Source of the DNA: Synchiropus splendidus
Taxonomy: Eukaryota; Chordata; Actinopteri; Syngnathiformes; Callionymidae
Assembly: GCF_027744825.2 (NCBI RefSeq)
Contig: NC_071340.1
Location: forward strand, 875,501 to 939,500
Direction of reading: 5' to 3'
DNA length: 64,000 nt
In this document: one piece after another, positions 52,077 through 63,920 of the stretch
How the letters are laid out: each line of letters begins with the position of its first letter
Position numbering within the stretch: position 1 is the stretch's first letter
Made by a program: the position numbers and the translations under genes
Notes under the pieces: model-generated
Told to the model about the DNA's origin: nothing
Seen by the model: only the letters and a program-made list of their open reading frames with translations
The model's database searches: none

Positions 52077-53016
52077 CTTATCTCAGGCTGAAAAGCGTTT
52101 TTGTGCATTGTGCCATAACTTTTCAGGAAAGCTTCAGAACATGAAATTTTAACCTCCCACTATAGCAGAAAGTGTCTTTCTAGTAGTTGCACATCAAATC
52201 TAAACTGTCTGAAGTGTTTTTCCAAAGTTATCAACACTTTTATGTTTGGCGTTCCGAAACCCACCTTATCTCAGGCTGAAAAGCGTTTTTGTGCATTGTG
52301 CCATAACTTTTCAGGAAAGCTTCAGAACATGAAATTTTAACCTCCCACTATAGCAGAAAGGGTCTTTCTAGTAGTTGCACATCAAATCTAAACTGTCTGA
52401 AGTGTTTTTCCAAAGTTATCAACACTTTTATGTTTGGCGTTCCGAAACCCACCTTATCTCAGGCTGAAAAGCGTTTTTGTGCATTGTGCCATAACTTTTC
52501 AGGGAAGCTTCAGAACATCAAATTTTAACCTCCCACTGTAGCAAAAAGGGTCTTTCTAGTAGTTGCACATCAAATCTAAGCTGTCTGAAGTGTTTTTCAA
52601 AAGTTATCAACACTTTTATGTTTGGCGTTCCGAAACCCACCTTATCTCAGGCTGAAAAGCGTTTTTGTGCATTGTGCCATAACTTTTCAGTAAAGCTTCA
52701 GAACATGAAATTTTAACCTCCCACTATAGCAGAAAGGGTCTTTCTAGTAGTTGCACATCAAATCTAAACTGTCTGAAGTGTTTTTCCAAAGTTATCAACA
52801 CTTTTATGTTTGGCGTTCCGAAACCCACCTTATCTCAGGCTGAAAAGCGTTTTTACGCATTGTGCCATAACTTTTCAGGGAAGCTTCAGAACATGAAATT
52901 TTAACCTCCCACTATAGCAGAAAGGGTCTTTCTAGTAGTTGCACATCAAATCTAAACTGTCTGAAGTGTTTTTCCAAAGTTATCAACACTTTTATGTTTG
53001 GCGTTCCGAAACCCAC
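51889..53016 (+). repeat. 6-monomer tandem duplication, left copy (1,128 bp)
   Basis: M276-M281: c4-c5-c3-c2*(GCAAAAAG)-c3-c16. M280 has a private CAGTAAAGC. The next six monomers repeat the order, except that the last monomer here has 156C where the right copy has 156T, and a c4 follows directly. This produces the only adjacent pair of AC monomers I found (52829-53204). Confidence 0.82.
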
Positions 53017-54144
53017 CTTATCTCAGGCTGAAAAGCGTTTTTACGCATTGTGCCATAACTTTTCAGGGAAGCTTCAGAACATGAAATTTTAACCTCCCAC
53101 TATAGCAGAAAGGGTCTTTCTAGTAGGTGCACATCAAATCTAAGCTCTCTGAAGTGTTTTTCGAAAGTTATCAACACTTTTATGTTTGGCGTTCCGAAAC
53201 CCACCTTATCTCAGGCTGAAAAGCGTTTTTGTGCATTGTGCCATAACTTTTCAGGAAAGCTTCAGAACATGAAATTTTAACCTCCCACTATAGCAGAAAG
53301 TGTCTTTCTAGTAGTTGCACATCAAATCTAAACTGTCTGAAGTGTTTTTCCAAAGTTATCAACACTTTTATGTTTGGCGTTCCGAAACCCACCTTATCTC
53401 AGGCTGAAAAGCGTTTTTGTGCATTGTGCCATAACTTTTCAGGAAAGCTTCAGAACATGAAATTTTAACCTCCCACTATAGCAGAAAGGGTCTTTCTAGT
53501 AGTTGCACATCAAATCTAAACTGTCTGAAGTGTTTTTCCAAAGTTATCAACACTTTTATGTTTGGCGTTCCGAAACCCACCTTATCTCAGGCTGAAAAGC
53601 GTTTTTGTGCATTGTGCCATAACTTTTCAGGGAAGCTTCAGAACATCAAATTTTAACCTCCCACTGTAGCAAAAAGGGTCTTTCTAGTAGTTGCACATCA
53701 AATCTAAGCTGTCTGAAGTGTTTTTCAAAAGTTATCAACACTTTTATGTTTGGCGTTCCGAAACCCACCTTATCTCAGGCTGAAAAGCGTTTTTGTGCAT
53801 TGTGCCATAACTTTTCAGGAAAGCTTCAGAACATGAAATTTTAACCTCCCACTATAGCAGAAAGGGTCTTTCTAGTAGTTGCACATCAAATCTAAACTGT
53901 CTGAAGTGTTTTTCCAAAGTTATCAACACTTTTATGTTTGGCGTTCCGAAACCCACCTTATCTCAGGCTGAAAAGCGTTTTTACGCATTGTGCCATAACT
54001 TTTCAGGGAAGCTTCAGAACATGAAATTTTAACCTCCCACTATAGCAGAAAGGGTCTTTCTAGTAGTTGCACATCAAATTTAAACTGTCTGAAGTGTTTT
54101 TCCAAAGTTATTAACACTTTTATGTTTGGCGTTCCGAAACCCAC
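53017..54144 (+). repeat. 6-monomer tandem duplication, right copy (1,128 bp)
   Basis: M282-M287: c4-c5-c3-c2*(GCAAAAAG)-c3-c6. M287 has a private CAAATTTAAAC. The corresponding stretch of the left large repeat has c5-c3-c2*-c3-c6 once (31773-32712). Confidence 0.82.
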
Positions 54145-57100
54145 CTTATCTCAGGCTGAAAAGCGTTTTTGTGCATTGTGCCATAACTTTTCAGGGAAGC
54201 TTCAGAACATGAAATTTTAACCTCCCACTATAGCAGAAAGGGTCTTTCTAGTAGTTGCACATCAAATCTAAACTGTCTGAAGTGTTTTTCCAAAGTTATC
54301 AACACTTTTATGTTTGGCGTTCCGAAACCCACCTTATCTCAGGCTGAAAAGCGTTTTTGTGCATTGTGCCATAACTTTTCAGGGAAGCTTCAGAACATGA
54401 AATTTTAACCTCCCACTATAGCAGAAAGGGTCTTTCTAGTAGTTGCACATCAAATCTAAGCTGTCTGAAGTGTTTTTCAAAAGTTATCAACACTTTTATG
54501 TTTGGCGTTCCGAAACCCACCTTATCTCAGGCTGAAAAGCGTTTTTGTGGATTGTGCCATAACTTTTCAGGAAAGCTTCAGAACATGAAATTTTAACCTC
54601 CCACTATAGCAGAAAGGGTCTTTCTAGTAGTTGCACATCAAATCTAAACTGTCTGAAGTGTTTTTCCAAAGTTATCAACACTTTTATGTTTGGCGTTCCG
54701 AAACCCACCTTATCTCAGGCTGAAAAGCGTTTTTACGCATTGTGCCATAACTTTTCAGGGAAGCTTCAGAACATGAAATTTTAACCTCCCACTATAGCAG
54801 AAAGGGTCTTTCTAGTAGGTGCACATCAAATCTAAGCTCTCTGAAGTGTTTTTCGAAAGTTATCAACACTTTTATGTTTGGCGTTCCGAAACCCACCTTA
54901 TCTCAGGCTGAAAAGCGTTTTTGTGCATTGTGCCATAACTTTTCAGGAAAGCTTCAGAACATGAAATTTTAACCTCCCACTATAGCAGAAAGTGTCTTTC
55001 TAGTAGTTGCACATCAAATCTAAACTGTCTGAAGTGTTTTTCCAAAGTTATCAACACTTTTATGTTTGGCGTTCCGAAACCCACCTTATCTCAGGCTGAA
55101 AAGCGTTTTTGTGCATTGTGCCATAACTTTTCAGGAAAGCTTCAGAACATGAAATTTTAACCTCCCACTATAGCAGAAAGGGTCTTTCTAGTAGTTGCAC
55201 ATCAAATCTAAACTGTCTGAAGTGTTTTTCCAAAGTTATCAACACTTTTATGTTTGGCGTTCCGAAACCCACCTTATCTCAGGCTGAAAAGCGTTTTTGT
55301 GCATTGTGCCATAACTTTTCAGGGAAGCTTCAGAACATCAAATTTTAACCTCCCACTGTAGCAGAAAGGGTCTTTCTAGTAGTTGCACATCAAATCTAAG
55401 CTGTCTGAAGTGTTTTTCAAAAGTTATCAACACTTTTATGTTTGGCGTTCCGAAACCCACCTTATCTCAGGCTGAAAAGCGTTTTTGTGCATTGTGCCAT
55501 AACTTTTCAGGAAAGCTTCAGAACATGAAATTTTAACCTCCCACTATAGCAGAAAGGGTCTTTCTAGTAGTTGCACATCAAATCTAAACTGTCTGAAGTG
55601 TTTTTCCAAAGTTATTAACACTTTTATGTTTGGCGTTCCGAAACCCACCTTATCTCAGGCTGAAAAGCGTTTTTACGCATTGTGCCATAACTTTTCAGGG
55701 AAGCTTCAGAACATGAAATTTTAACCTCCCACTATAGCAGAAAGGGTCTTTCTAGTAGTTGCACATCAAATCTAAACTGTCTGAAGTGTTTTTCCAAAGT
55801 TATTAACACTTTTATGTTTGGCGTTCCGAAACCCACCTTATCTCAGGCTGAAAAGCGTTTTTGTGCATTGTGCCATAACTTTTCAGGGAAGCTTCAGAAC
55901 ATGAAATTTTAACCTCCCACTATAGCAGAAAGGGTCTTTCTAGTAGTTGCACATCAAATCTAAACTGTCTGAAGTGTTTTTCCAAAGTTATCAACACTTT
56001 TATGTTTGGCGTTCCGAAACCCACCTTATCTCAGGCTGAAAAGCGTTTTTGTGCATTGTGCCATAACTTTTCAGGGAAGCTTCAGAACATGAAATTTTAA
56101 CCTCCCACTATAGCAGAAAGGGTCTTTCTAGTAGGTGCACATCAAATCTAAGCTCTCTGAAGTGTTTTTCGAAAGTTATCAACACTTTTATGTTTGGCGT
56201 TCCGAAACCCACCTTATCTCAGGCTGAAAAGCGTTTTTGTGCATTGTGCCATAACTTTTCAGGAAAGCTTCAGAACATGAAATTTTAACCTCCCACTATA
56301 GCAGAAAGGGTCTTTCTAGTAGTTGCACATCAAATCTAAACTGTCTGAAGTGTTTTTCCAAAGTTATCAACACTTTTGTGTTTGGCGTTCCGAAACCCAC
56401 CTTATCTCAGGCTGAAAACCGTTTTTACGCATTGTGCCATAACTTTTCAGGGAAGCTTCAGAACATGAAATTTTAACCTCCCACTATAGCAGAAAGGGTC
56501 TTTCTAGTAGGTGCACATCAAATCTAAGCTCTCTGAAGTGTTTTTCGAAAGTTATCAACACTTTTATGTTAGGCGTTCCGAAACCCACCTTATCTCAGGC
56601 TGAAAAGCGTTTTTGTGCATTGTGCCATAACTTTTCAGGAAAGCTTCAGAACATGAAATTTTAACCTCCCACTATAGCAGAAAGTGTCTTTCTAGTAGTT
56701 GCACATCAAATCTAAACTGTCTGAAGTGTTTTTCCAAAGTTATTAACACTTTTATGTTTGGCGTTCCGAAACCCACCTTATCTCAGGCTGAAAAGCGTTT
56801 TTGTGCATTGTGCCATAACTTTTCAGGGAAGCTTCAGAACATGAAATTTTAACCTCCCACTATAGCAGAAAGGGTCTTTCTAGTAGTTGCACATCAAATC
56901 TAAACTGTCTGAAGTGTTTTTCCAAAGTTATCAACACTTTTATGTTTGGCGTTCCGAAACCCACCTTATCTCAGGCTGAAAAGCGTTTTTGTGCATTGTG
57001 CCATAACTTTTCAGGAAAGCTTCAGAACATGAAATTTTAACCTCCCACTATAGCAGAAAGTGTCTTTCTAGTAGTTGCACATCAAATCTAAACTGTCTGA

Positions 57101-58468
57101 AGTGTTTTTCCAAAGTTATTAACACTTTTATGTTTGGCGTTCCGAAACCCACCTTATCTCAGGCTGAAAAGCGTTTTTGTGCATTGTGCCATAACTTTTC
57201 AGGGAAGCTTCAGAACATGAAATTTTAACCTCCCACTATAGCAGAAAGGGTCTTTCTAGTAGTTGCACATCAAATCTAAACTGTCTGAAGTGTTTTTCCA
57301 AAGTTATCAACACTTTTATGTTTGGCGTTCCGAAACCCACCTTATCTCAGGCTGAAAAGCGTTTTTACGCATTGTGCCATAACTTTTCAGGGAAGCTTCA
57401 GAACATGAAATTTTAACCTCCCACTATAGCAGAAAGGGTCTTTCTAGTAGGTGCACATCAAATCTAAGATCTCTGAAGTGTTTTTCGAAAGTTATCAACA
57501 CTTTTATGTTTGGCGTTCCGAAACCCACCTTATCTCAGGCTGAAAAGCGTTTTTGTGCATTGTGCCATAACTTTTCAGGGAAGCTTCAGAACATGAAATT
57601 TTAACCTCCCACTATAGCAGAAAGGGTCTTTCTAGTAGTTGCACATCAAATCTAAACTGTCTGAAGTGTTTTTCCAAAGTTATCAACACTTTTATGTTTG
57701 GCGTTCCGAAACCCACCTTATCTCAGGCTGAAAAGCGTTTTTGTGCATTGTGCCATAACTTTTCAGGGAAGCTTCAGAACATGAAATTTTAACCTCCCAC
57801 TATAGCAGAAAGGGTCTTTCTAGTAGTTGCACATCAAATCTAAACTGTCTGAAGTGTTTTTCCAAAGTTATCAACACTTTTATGTTTGGCGTTCCGAAAC
57901 CCACCTTATCTCAGGCTGAAAAGCGTTTTTGTGCATTGTGCCATAACTTTTCAGGGAAGCTTCAGAACATGAAATTTTAACCTCCCACTATAGCAGAAAG
58001 GGTCTTTCTAGTAGTTGCACATCAAATCTAAGCTGTCTAAAGTGTTTTTCAAAAGTTATCAACACTTTTATGTTTGGCGTTCCGAAACCCACCTTATCTC
58101 AGGCTGAAAAGCGTTTTTGTGCATTGTGCCATAACTTTTCAGGAAAGCTTCAGAACATGAAATTTTAACCTCCCACTATAGCAGAAAGGGTCTTTCTAGT
58201 AGTTGCACATCAAATCTAAACTGTCTGAAGTGTTTTTCCAAAGTTATCAACACTTTTATGTTTGGCGTTCCGAAACCCACCTTATCTCAGGCTGAAAAGC
58301 GTTTTTACGCATTGTGCCATAACTTTTCAGGGAAGCTTCAGAACATGAAATTTTAACCTCCCACTATAGCAGAAAGGGTCTTTCTAGTAGGTGCCAATCA
58401 AATCTAAGCTCTCTGAAGTGTTTTTCGAAAGTTATCAACACTTTTATGTTTGGCGTTCCGAAACCCAC
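54145..58468 (+). repeat. L block, copy 3 (23 monomers)
   Basis: M288-M310: c1-c2-c3-c4-c5-c3-c2*-c18-c6-c1-c7-c3(CTTTTGTG)-c4(GAAAACCG, GTTAGG)-c8-c1-c8-c1-c4-c1-c1-c2(GTCTAAAG)-c3-c4(GCCAATC). It has one opening c1 fewer than copies 1 and 2 and a single copy of the nine-monomer segment. Private changes: GTGGATTG near 54548 and TAAGATCTCT near 57466. Confidence 0.85.
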
Positions 58469-59784
58469 CTTATCTCAGGCTGAAAAGCGTTTTTGTGCAT
58501 TGTGCCATAACTTTTCAGGGAAGCTTCAGAACATGAAATTTTAACCTCCCACTATAGCAGAAAGGGTCTTTCTAGTAGGTGCACATCAAATCTAAACTGT
58601 CTGAAGTGTTTTTCCAAAGTTATTAACACTTTTATGTTTGGCGTTCCGAAACCCACCTTATCTCAGGCTGAAAAGCGTTTTTGTGCATTGTGCCATAACT
58701 TTTCAGGGAAGCTTCAGAACATGAAATTTTAACCTCCCACTATAGCAGAAAGGGTCTTTCTAGTAGTTGCACATCAAATCTAAACTGTCTGAAGTGTTTT
58801 TCCAAAGTTATCAACACTTTTATGTTTGGCGTTCCGAAACCCACCTTATCTCAGGCTGAAAAGCGTTTTTGTGCATTGTGCCATAACTTTTCAGGAAAGC
58901 TTCAGAACATGAAATTTTAACCTCCCACTATAGCAGAAAGTGTCTTTCTAGTAGTTGCACATCAAATCTAAACTGTCTGAAGTGTTTTTCCAAAGTTATT
59001 AACACTTTTATGTTTGGCGTTCCGAAACCCACCTTATCTCAGGCTGAAAAGCGTTTTTGTGCATTGTGCCATAACTTTTCAGGGAAGCTTCAGAACATGA
59101 AATTTTAACCTCCCACTATAGCAGAAAGGGTCTTTCTAGTAGTTGCACATCAAATCTAAACTGTCTGAAGTGTTTTTCCAAAGTTATCAACACTTTTATG
59201 TTTGGCGTTCCGAAACCCACCTTATCTCAGGCTGAAAAGCGTTTTTACGCATTGTGCCATAACTTTTCAGGGAAGCTTCAGAACATGAAATTTTAAGCTC
59301 CCACTATAGCAGAAAGGGTCTTTCTAGTAGGTGCTCATCAAATCTAAACTGTCTGAAGTGTTTTTCCAAAGTTATTAACACTTTTATGTTTGGCGTTCCG
59401 AAACCCACCTTATCTCAGGCTGAAAAGCGTTTTTGTGCATTGTGCCATAACTTTTCAGGGAAGCTTCAGAACATGAAATTTTAACCTCCCACTATAGCAG
59501 AAAGGGTCTTTCTAGTAGTTGCACATCAAATCTAAACTGTCTGAAGTGTTTTTCCAAAGTTATCAACACTTTTATGTTTGGCGTTCCGAAACCCACCTTA
59601 TCTCAGGCTGAAAAGCGTTTTTACGCATTGTGCCATAACTTTTCAGGGAAGCTTCAGAACATGAAATTTTAAGCTCCCACTATAGCAGAAAGGGTCTTTC
59701 TAGTAGGTGCCAATCAAATCTAAGCTCTCTGAAGTGTTTTTCGAAAGTTATCAACACTTTTATGTTTGGCGTTCCGAAACCCAC
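58469..59784 (+). repeat. 7-monomer tandem duplication, left copy (1,316 bp)
   Basis: M311-M317. The first monomer is chimeric (GT, 111G, then 128A, 147C, 156T). The fifth (59221-59408) is AC with TTAAGCTCCC and GTGCTCATC joined to a 128A/156T right half. The seventh has AC, TTAAGCTCCC and GTGCCAATC with 131C/147G. The same order follows in 59785-61100. Confidence 0.82.
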
Positions 59785-61100
59785 CTTATCTCAGGCTGAA
59801 AAGCGTTTTTGTGCATTGTGCCATAACTTTTCAGGGAAGCTTCAGAACATGAAATTTTAACCTCCCACTATAGCAGAAAGGGTCTTTCTAGTAGGTGCAC
59901 ATCAAATCTAAACTGTCTGAAGTGTTTTTCCAAAGTTATTAACACTTTTATGTTTGGCGTTCCGAAACCCACCTTATCTCAGGCTGAAAAGCGTTTTTGT
60001 GCATTGTGCCATAACTTTTCAGGGAAGCTTCAGAACATGAAATTTTAACCTCCCACTATAGCAGAAAGGGTCTTTCTAGTAGTTGCACATCAAATCTAAA
60101 CTGTCTGAAGTGTTTTTCCAAAGTTATCAACACTTTTATGTTTGGCGTTCCGAAACCCACCTTATCTCAGGCTGAAAAGCGTTTTTGTGCATTGTGCCAT
60201 AACTTTTCAGGAAAGCTTCAGAACATGAAATTTTAACCTCCCACTATAGCAGAAAGTGTCTTTCTAGTAGTTGCACATCAAATCTAAACTGTCTGAAGTG
60301 TTTTTCCAAAGTTATTAACACTTTTATGTTTGGCGTTCCGAAACCCACCTTATCTCAGGCTGAAAAGCGTTTTTGTGCATTGTGCCATAACTTTTCAGGG
60401 AAGCTTCAGAACATGAAATTTTAACCTCCCACTATAGCAGAAAGGGTCTTTCTAGTAGTTGCACATCAAATCTAAACTGTCTGAAGTGTTTTTCCAAAGT
60501 TATCAACACTTTTATGTTTGGCGTTCCGAAACCCACCTTATCTCAGGCTGAAAAGCGTTTTTACGCATTGTGCCATAACTTTTCAGGGAAGCTTCAGAAC
60601 ATGAAATTTTAAGCTCCCACTATAGCAGAAAGGGTCTTTCTAGTAGGTGCTCATCAAATCTAAACTGTCTGAAGTGTTTTTCCAAAGTTATTAACACTTT
60701 TATGTTTGGCGTTCCGAAACCCACCTTATCTCAGGCTGAAAAGCGTTTTTGTGCATTGTGCCATAACTTTTCAGGGAAGCTTCAGAACATGAAATTTTAA
60801 CCTCCCACTATAGCAGAAAGGGTCTTTCTAGTAGTTGCACATCAAATCTAAACTGTCTGAAGTGTTTTTCCAAAGTTATCAACACTTTTATGTTTGGCGT
60901 TCCGAAACCCACCTTATCTCAGGCTGAAAAGCGTTTTTACGCATTGTGCCATAACTTTTCAGGGAAGCTTCAGAACATGAAATTTTAAGCTCCCACTATA
61001 GCAGAAAGGGTCTTTCTAGTAGGTGCTCATCAAATCTAAGCTCTCTGAAGTGTTTTTCGAAAGTTATCAACACTTTTATGTTTGGCGTTCCGAAACCCAC
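59785..61100 (+). repeat. 7-monomer tandem duplication, right copy (1,316 bp)
   Basis: M318-M324 repeat the chimeric monomer types of 58469-59784. The last monomer (60913-61100) has GTGCTCATC instead of GTGCCAATC and matches the monomer at 39669-39856. The GTGCCAATC in the left copy therefore came from an exchange with the L-block monomer at 58281. Confidence 0.82.
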
Positions 61101-63920
61101 CTTATCTCAGGCTGAAAAGCGTTTTTGTGCATTGTGCCATAACTTTTCAGGGAAGCTTCAGAACATGAAATTTTAACCTCCCACTATAGCAGAAAGGGTC
61201 TTTCTAGTAGTTGCACATCAAATCTAAACTGTCTGAAGTGTTTTTCCAAAGTTATCAACACTTTTATGTTTGGCGTTCCGAAACCCACCTTATCTCAGGC
61301 TGAAAAGCGTTTTTACGCATTGTGCCATAACTTTTCAGGGAAGCTTCAGAACATGAAATTTTAACCTCCCACTATAGCAGAAAGGGTCTTTCTAGTAGTT
61401 GCACATCAAATCTAAGCTGTCTGAAGTGTTTTTCAAAAGTTATCAACACTTTTATGTTTGGCGTTCCGAAACCCACCTTATCTCAGGCTGAAAAGCGTTT
61501 TTGTGCATTGTGCCATAACTTTTCAGGAAAGCTTCAGAACATGAAATTTTAACCTCCCACTATAGCAGAAAGGGTCTTTCTAGTAGTTGCACATCAAATC
61601 TAAACTGTCTGAAGTGTTTTTCCAAAGTTATCAACACTTTTATGTTTGGCGTTCCGAAACCCACCTTATCTCAGGCTGGAAAGCGTTTTTACGCATTGTG
61701 CCATAACTTTTCAGGGAAGCTTCAGAACATGAAATTTTAACCTCCCACTATAGCAGAAAGGGTCTTTCTAGTAGGTGCACATCAAATCTAAGCTGTCTGA
61801 AGTGTTTTTCGAAAGTTATCAACACTTTTATGTTTGGCGTTCCGAAACCCACCTTATCTCAGGCTGAAAAGCGTTTTTGTGCATTGTGCCATAACTTTTC
61901 AGGGAAGCTTCAGAACATGAAATTTTAACCTCCCACTATAGCAGAAAGGGTCTTTCTAGTAGTTGCACATCAAATCTAAACTGTCTGAAGTGTTTTTCCA
62001 AAGTTATCAACACTTTTATGTTTGGCGTTCCGAAACCCACCTTATCTCAGGCTGAAAAGCGTTTTTGTGCATTGTGCCATAACTTTTCAGGGAAGCTTCA
62101 GAACATGAAATTTTAACCTCCCACTATAGCAGAAAGGGTCTTTCTAGTAGTTGCACATCAAATCTAAACTGTCTGAAGAATTTTTCCAAAGTTATCAACA
62201 CTTTTATGTTTGGCGTTCCGAAACCCACCTTATCTCAGGCTGAAAAGCGTTTTTGTGCATTGTGCCATAACTTTTCAGGGAAGCTTCAGAACATGAAATT
62301 TTAACCTCCCACTATAGCAGAAAGGGTCTTTCTAGTAGTTGCACATCAAATCTAAGCTGTCTAAAGTGTTTTTCAAAAGTTATCAACACTTTTATGTTTG
62401 GCGTTCCGAAACCCACCTTATCTCAGGCTGAAAAGCGTTTTTGTGCATTGTGCCATAACTTTTCAGGAAAGCTTCAGAACATGAAATTTTAACCTCCCAC
62501 TATAGCAGAAAGGGTCTTTCTAGTAGTTGCACATCAAATCTAAACTGTCTGAAGTGTTTTTCCAAAGTTATCAACACTTTTATGTTTGGCGTTCCGAAAC
62601 CCACCTTATCTCAGGCTGAAAAGCGTTTTTACGCATTGTGCCATAACTTTTCAGGGAAGCTTCAGAACATGAAATTTTAACCTCCCACTATAGCAGAAAG
62701 GGTCTTTCTAGTAGTTGCACATCAAATCTAAACTGTCTGAAGTGTTTTTCCAAAGTTATCAACACTTTTATGTTTGGCGTTCCGAAACCCACCTTATCTC
62801 AGGCTGAAAAGCGTTTTTGTGCATTGTGCCATAACTTTTCAGGGAAGCTTCAGAACATGAAATTTTAACCTCCCACTATAGCAGAAAGGGTCTTTCTAGT
62901 AGTTGCACATCAAATCTAAGCTGTCTAAAGTGTTTTTCAAAAGTTATCAACACTTTTATGTTTGGCGTTCCGAAACCCACCTTATCTCAGGCTGAAAAGC
63001 GTTTTTGTGCATTGTGCCATAACTTTTCAGGAAAGCTTCAGAACATGAAATTTTAACCTCCCACTATAGCAGAAAGGGTCTTTCTAGTAGTTGCACATCA
63101 AATCTAAACTGTCTGAAGTGTTTTTCCAAAGTTATCAACACTTTTATGTTTGGCGTTCCGAAACCCACCTTATCTCAGGCTGAAAAGCGTTTTTGTGCAT
63201 TGTGCCATAACTTTTCAGGGAAGCTTCAGAACATCAAATTTTAACCTCCCACAGTAGCAAAAAGGGTCTTTCTAGTAGTTGCACATCAAATCTAAGCTGT
63301 CTGAAGTGTTTTTCAAAAGTTATCAACACTTTTATGTTTGGCGTTCCGAAACCCACCTTATCTCAGGCTGAAAAGCGTTTTTGTGCATTGTGCCATAACT
63401 TTTCAGGAAAGCTTCAGAACATGAAATTTTAACCTCCCACTATAGCAGAAAGGGTCTTTCTAGTAGTTGCACATCAAATCTAAACTGTCTGAAGTGTTTT
63501 TCCAAAGTTATCAACACTTTTATGTTTGGCGTTCCGAAACCCACCTTATCTCAGGCTGAAAAGCGTTTTTACGCATTGTGCCATAACTTTTCAGGGAAGC
63601 TTCAGAACATGAAATTTTAACCTCCCACTATAGCAGAAAGGGTCTTTCTAGTAGTTGCACATCAAATCTAAACTGTCTGAAGTGTTTTTCCAAAGTTATT
63701 AACACTTTTATGTTTGGCGTTCCGAAACCCACCTTATCTCAGGCTGAAAAGCGTTTTTGTGCATTGTGCCATAACTTTTCAGGGAAGCTTCAGAACATGA
63801 AATTTTAACCTCCCACTATAGCAGAAAGGGTCTTTCTAGTAGTTGCACATCAAATCTAAACTGTCTGAAGTGTTTTTCCAAAGTTATCAACACTTTTATG
63901 TTTGGCGTTCCGAAACCCAC
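61101..63920 (+). repeat. Tail segment leading into a probable fourth L block
   Basis: M325-M339: c1-c10-c3-c19(GCTGGAAAGC)-c1-c1(GAAGAATTTTT)-c2(GTCTAAAG)-c3-c16-c2(GTCTAAAG)-c3-c2*-c3-c6-c1. The first eight match 39857-41360 apart from small changes. M336 has CACAGTAGCAAAAAG, a private version of c2*. The final c3-c2*-c3-c6-c1 matches the approach to L block copy 2 (31961-32900), so another L block probably begins at 63733. Confidence 0.78.

Larger units (their letters stand above)
41361..62604 (+). repeat. Large segmental repeat, right copy (21,244 bp)
   Basis: M220-M332, 113 monomers. Relative to the left copy it lacks one monomer near 44557 and 40 monomers at the chimera at 47753. It has a net gain of five around 51889-54144, lacks the nine-monomer duplication after 57904, and has a net gain of nine around 57905-61476. 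These sum to -36, which equals 113 minus 149. That closure supports the alignment, though it was done by eye. Confidence 0.78.
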
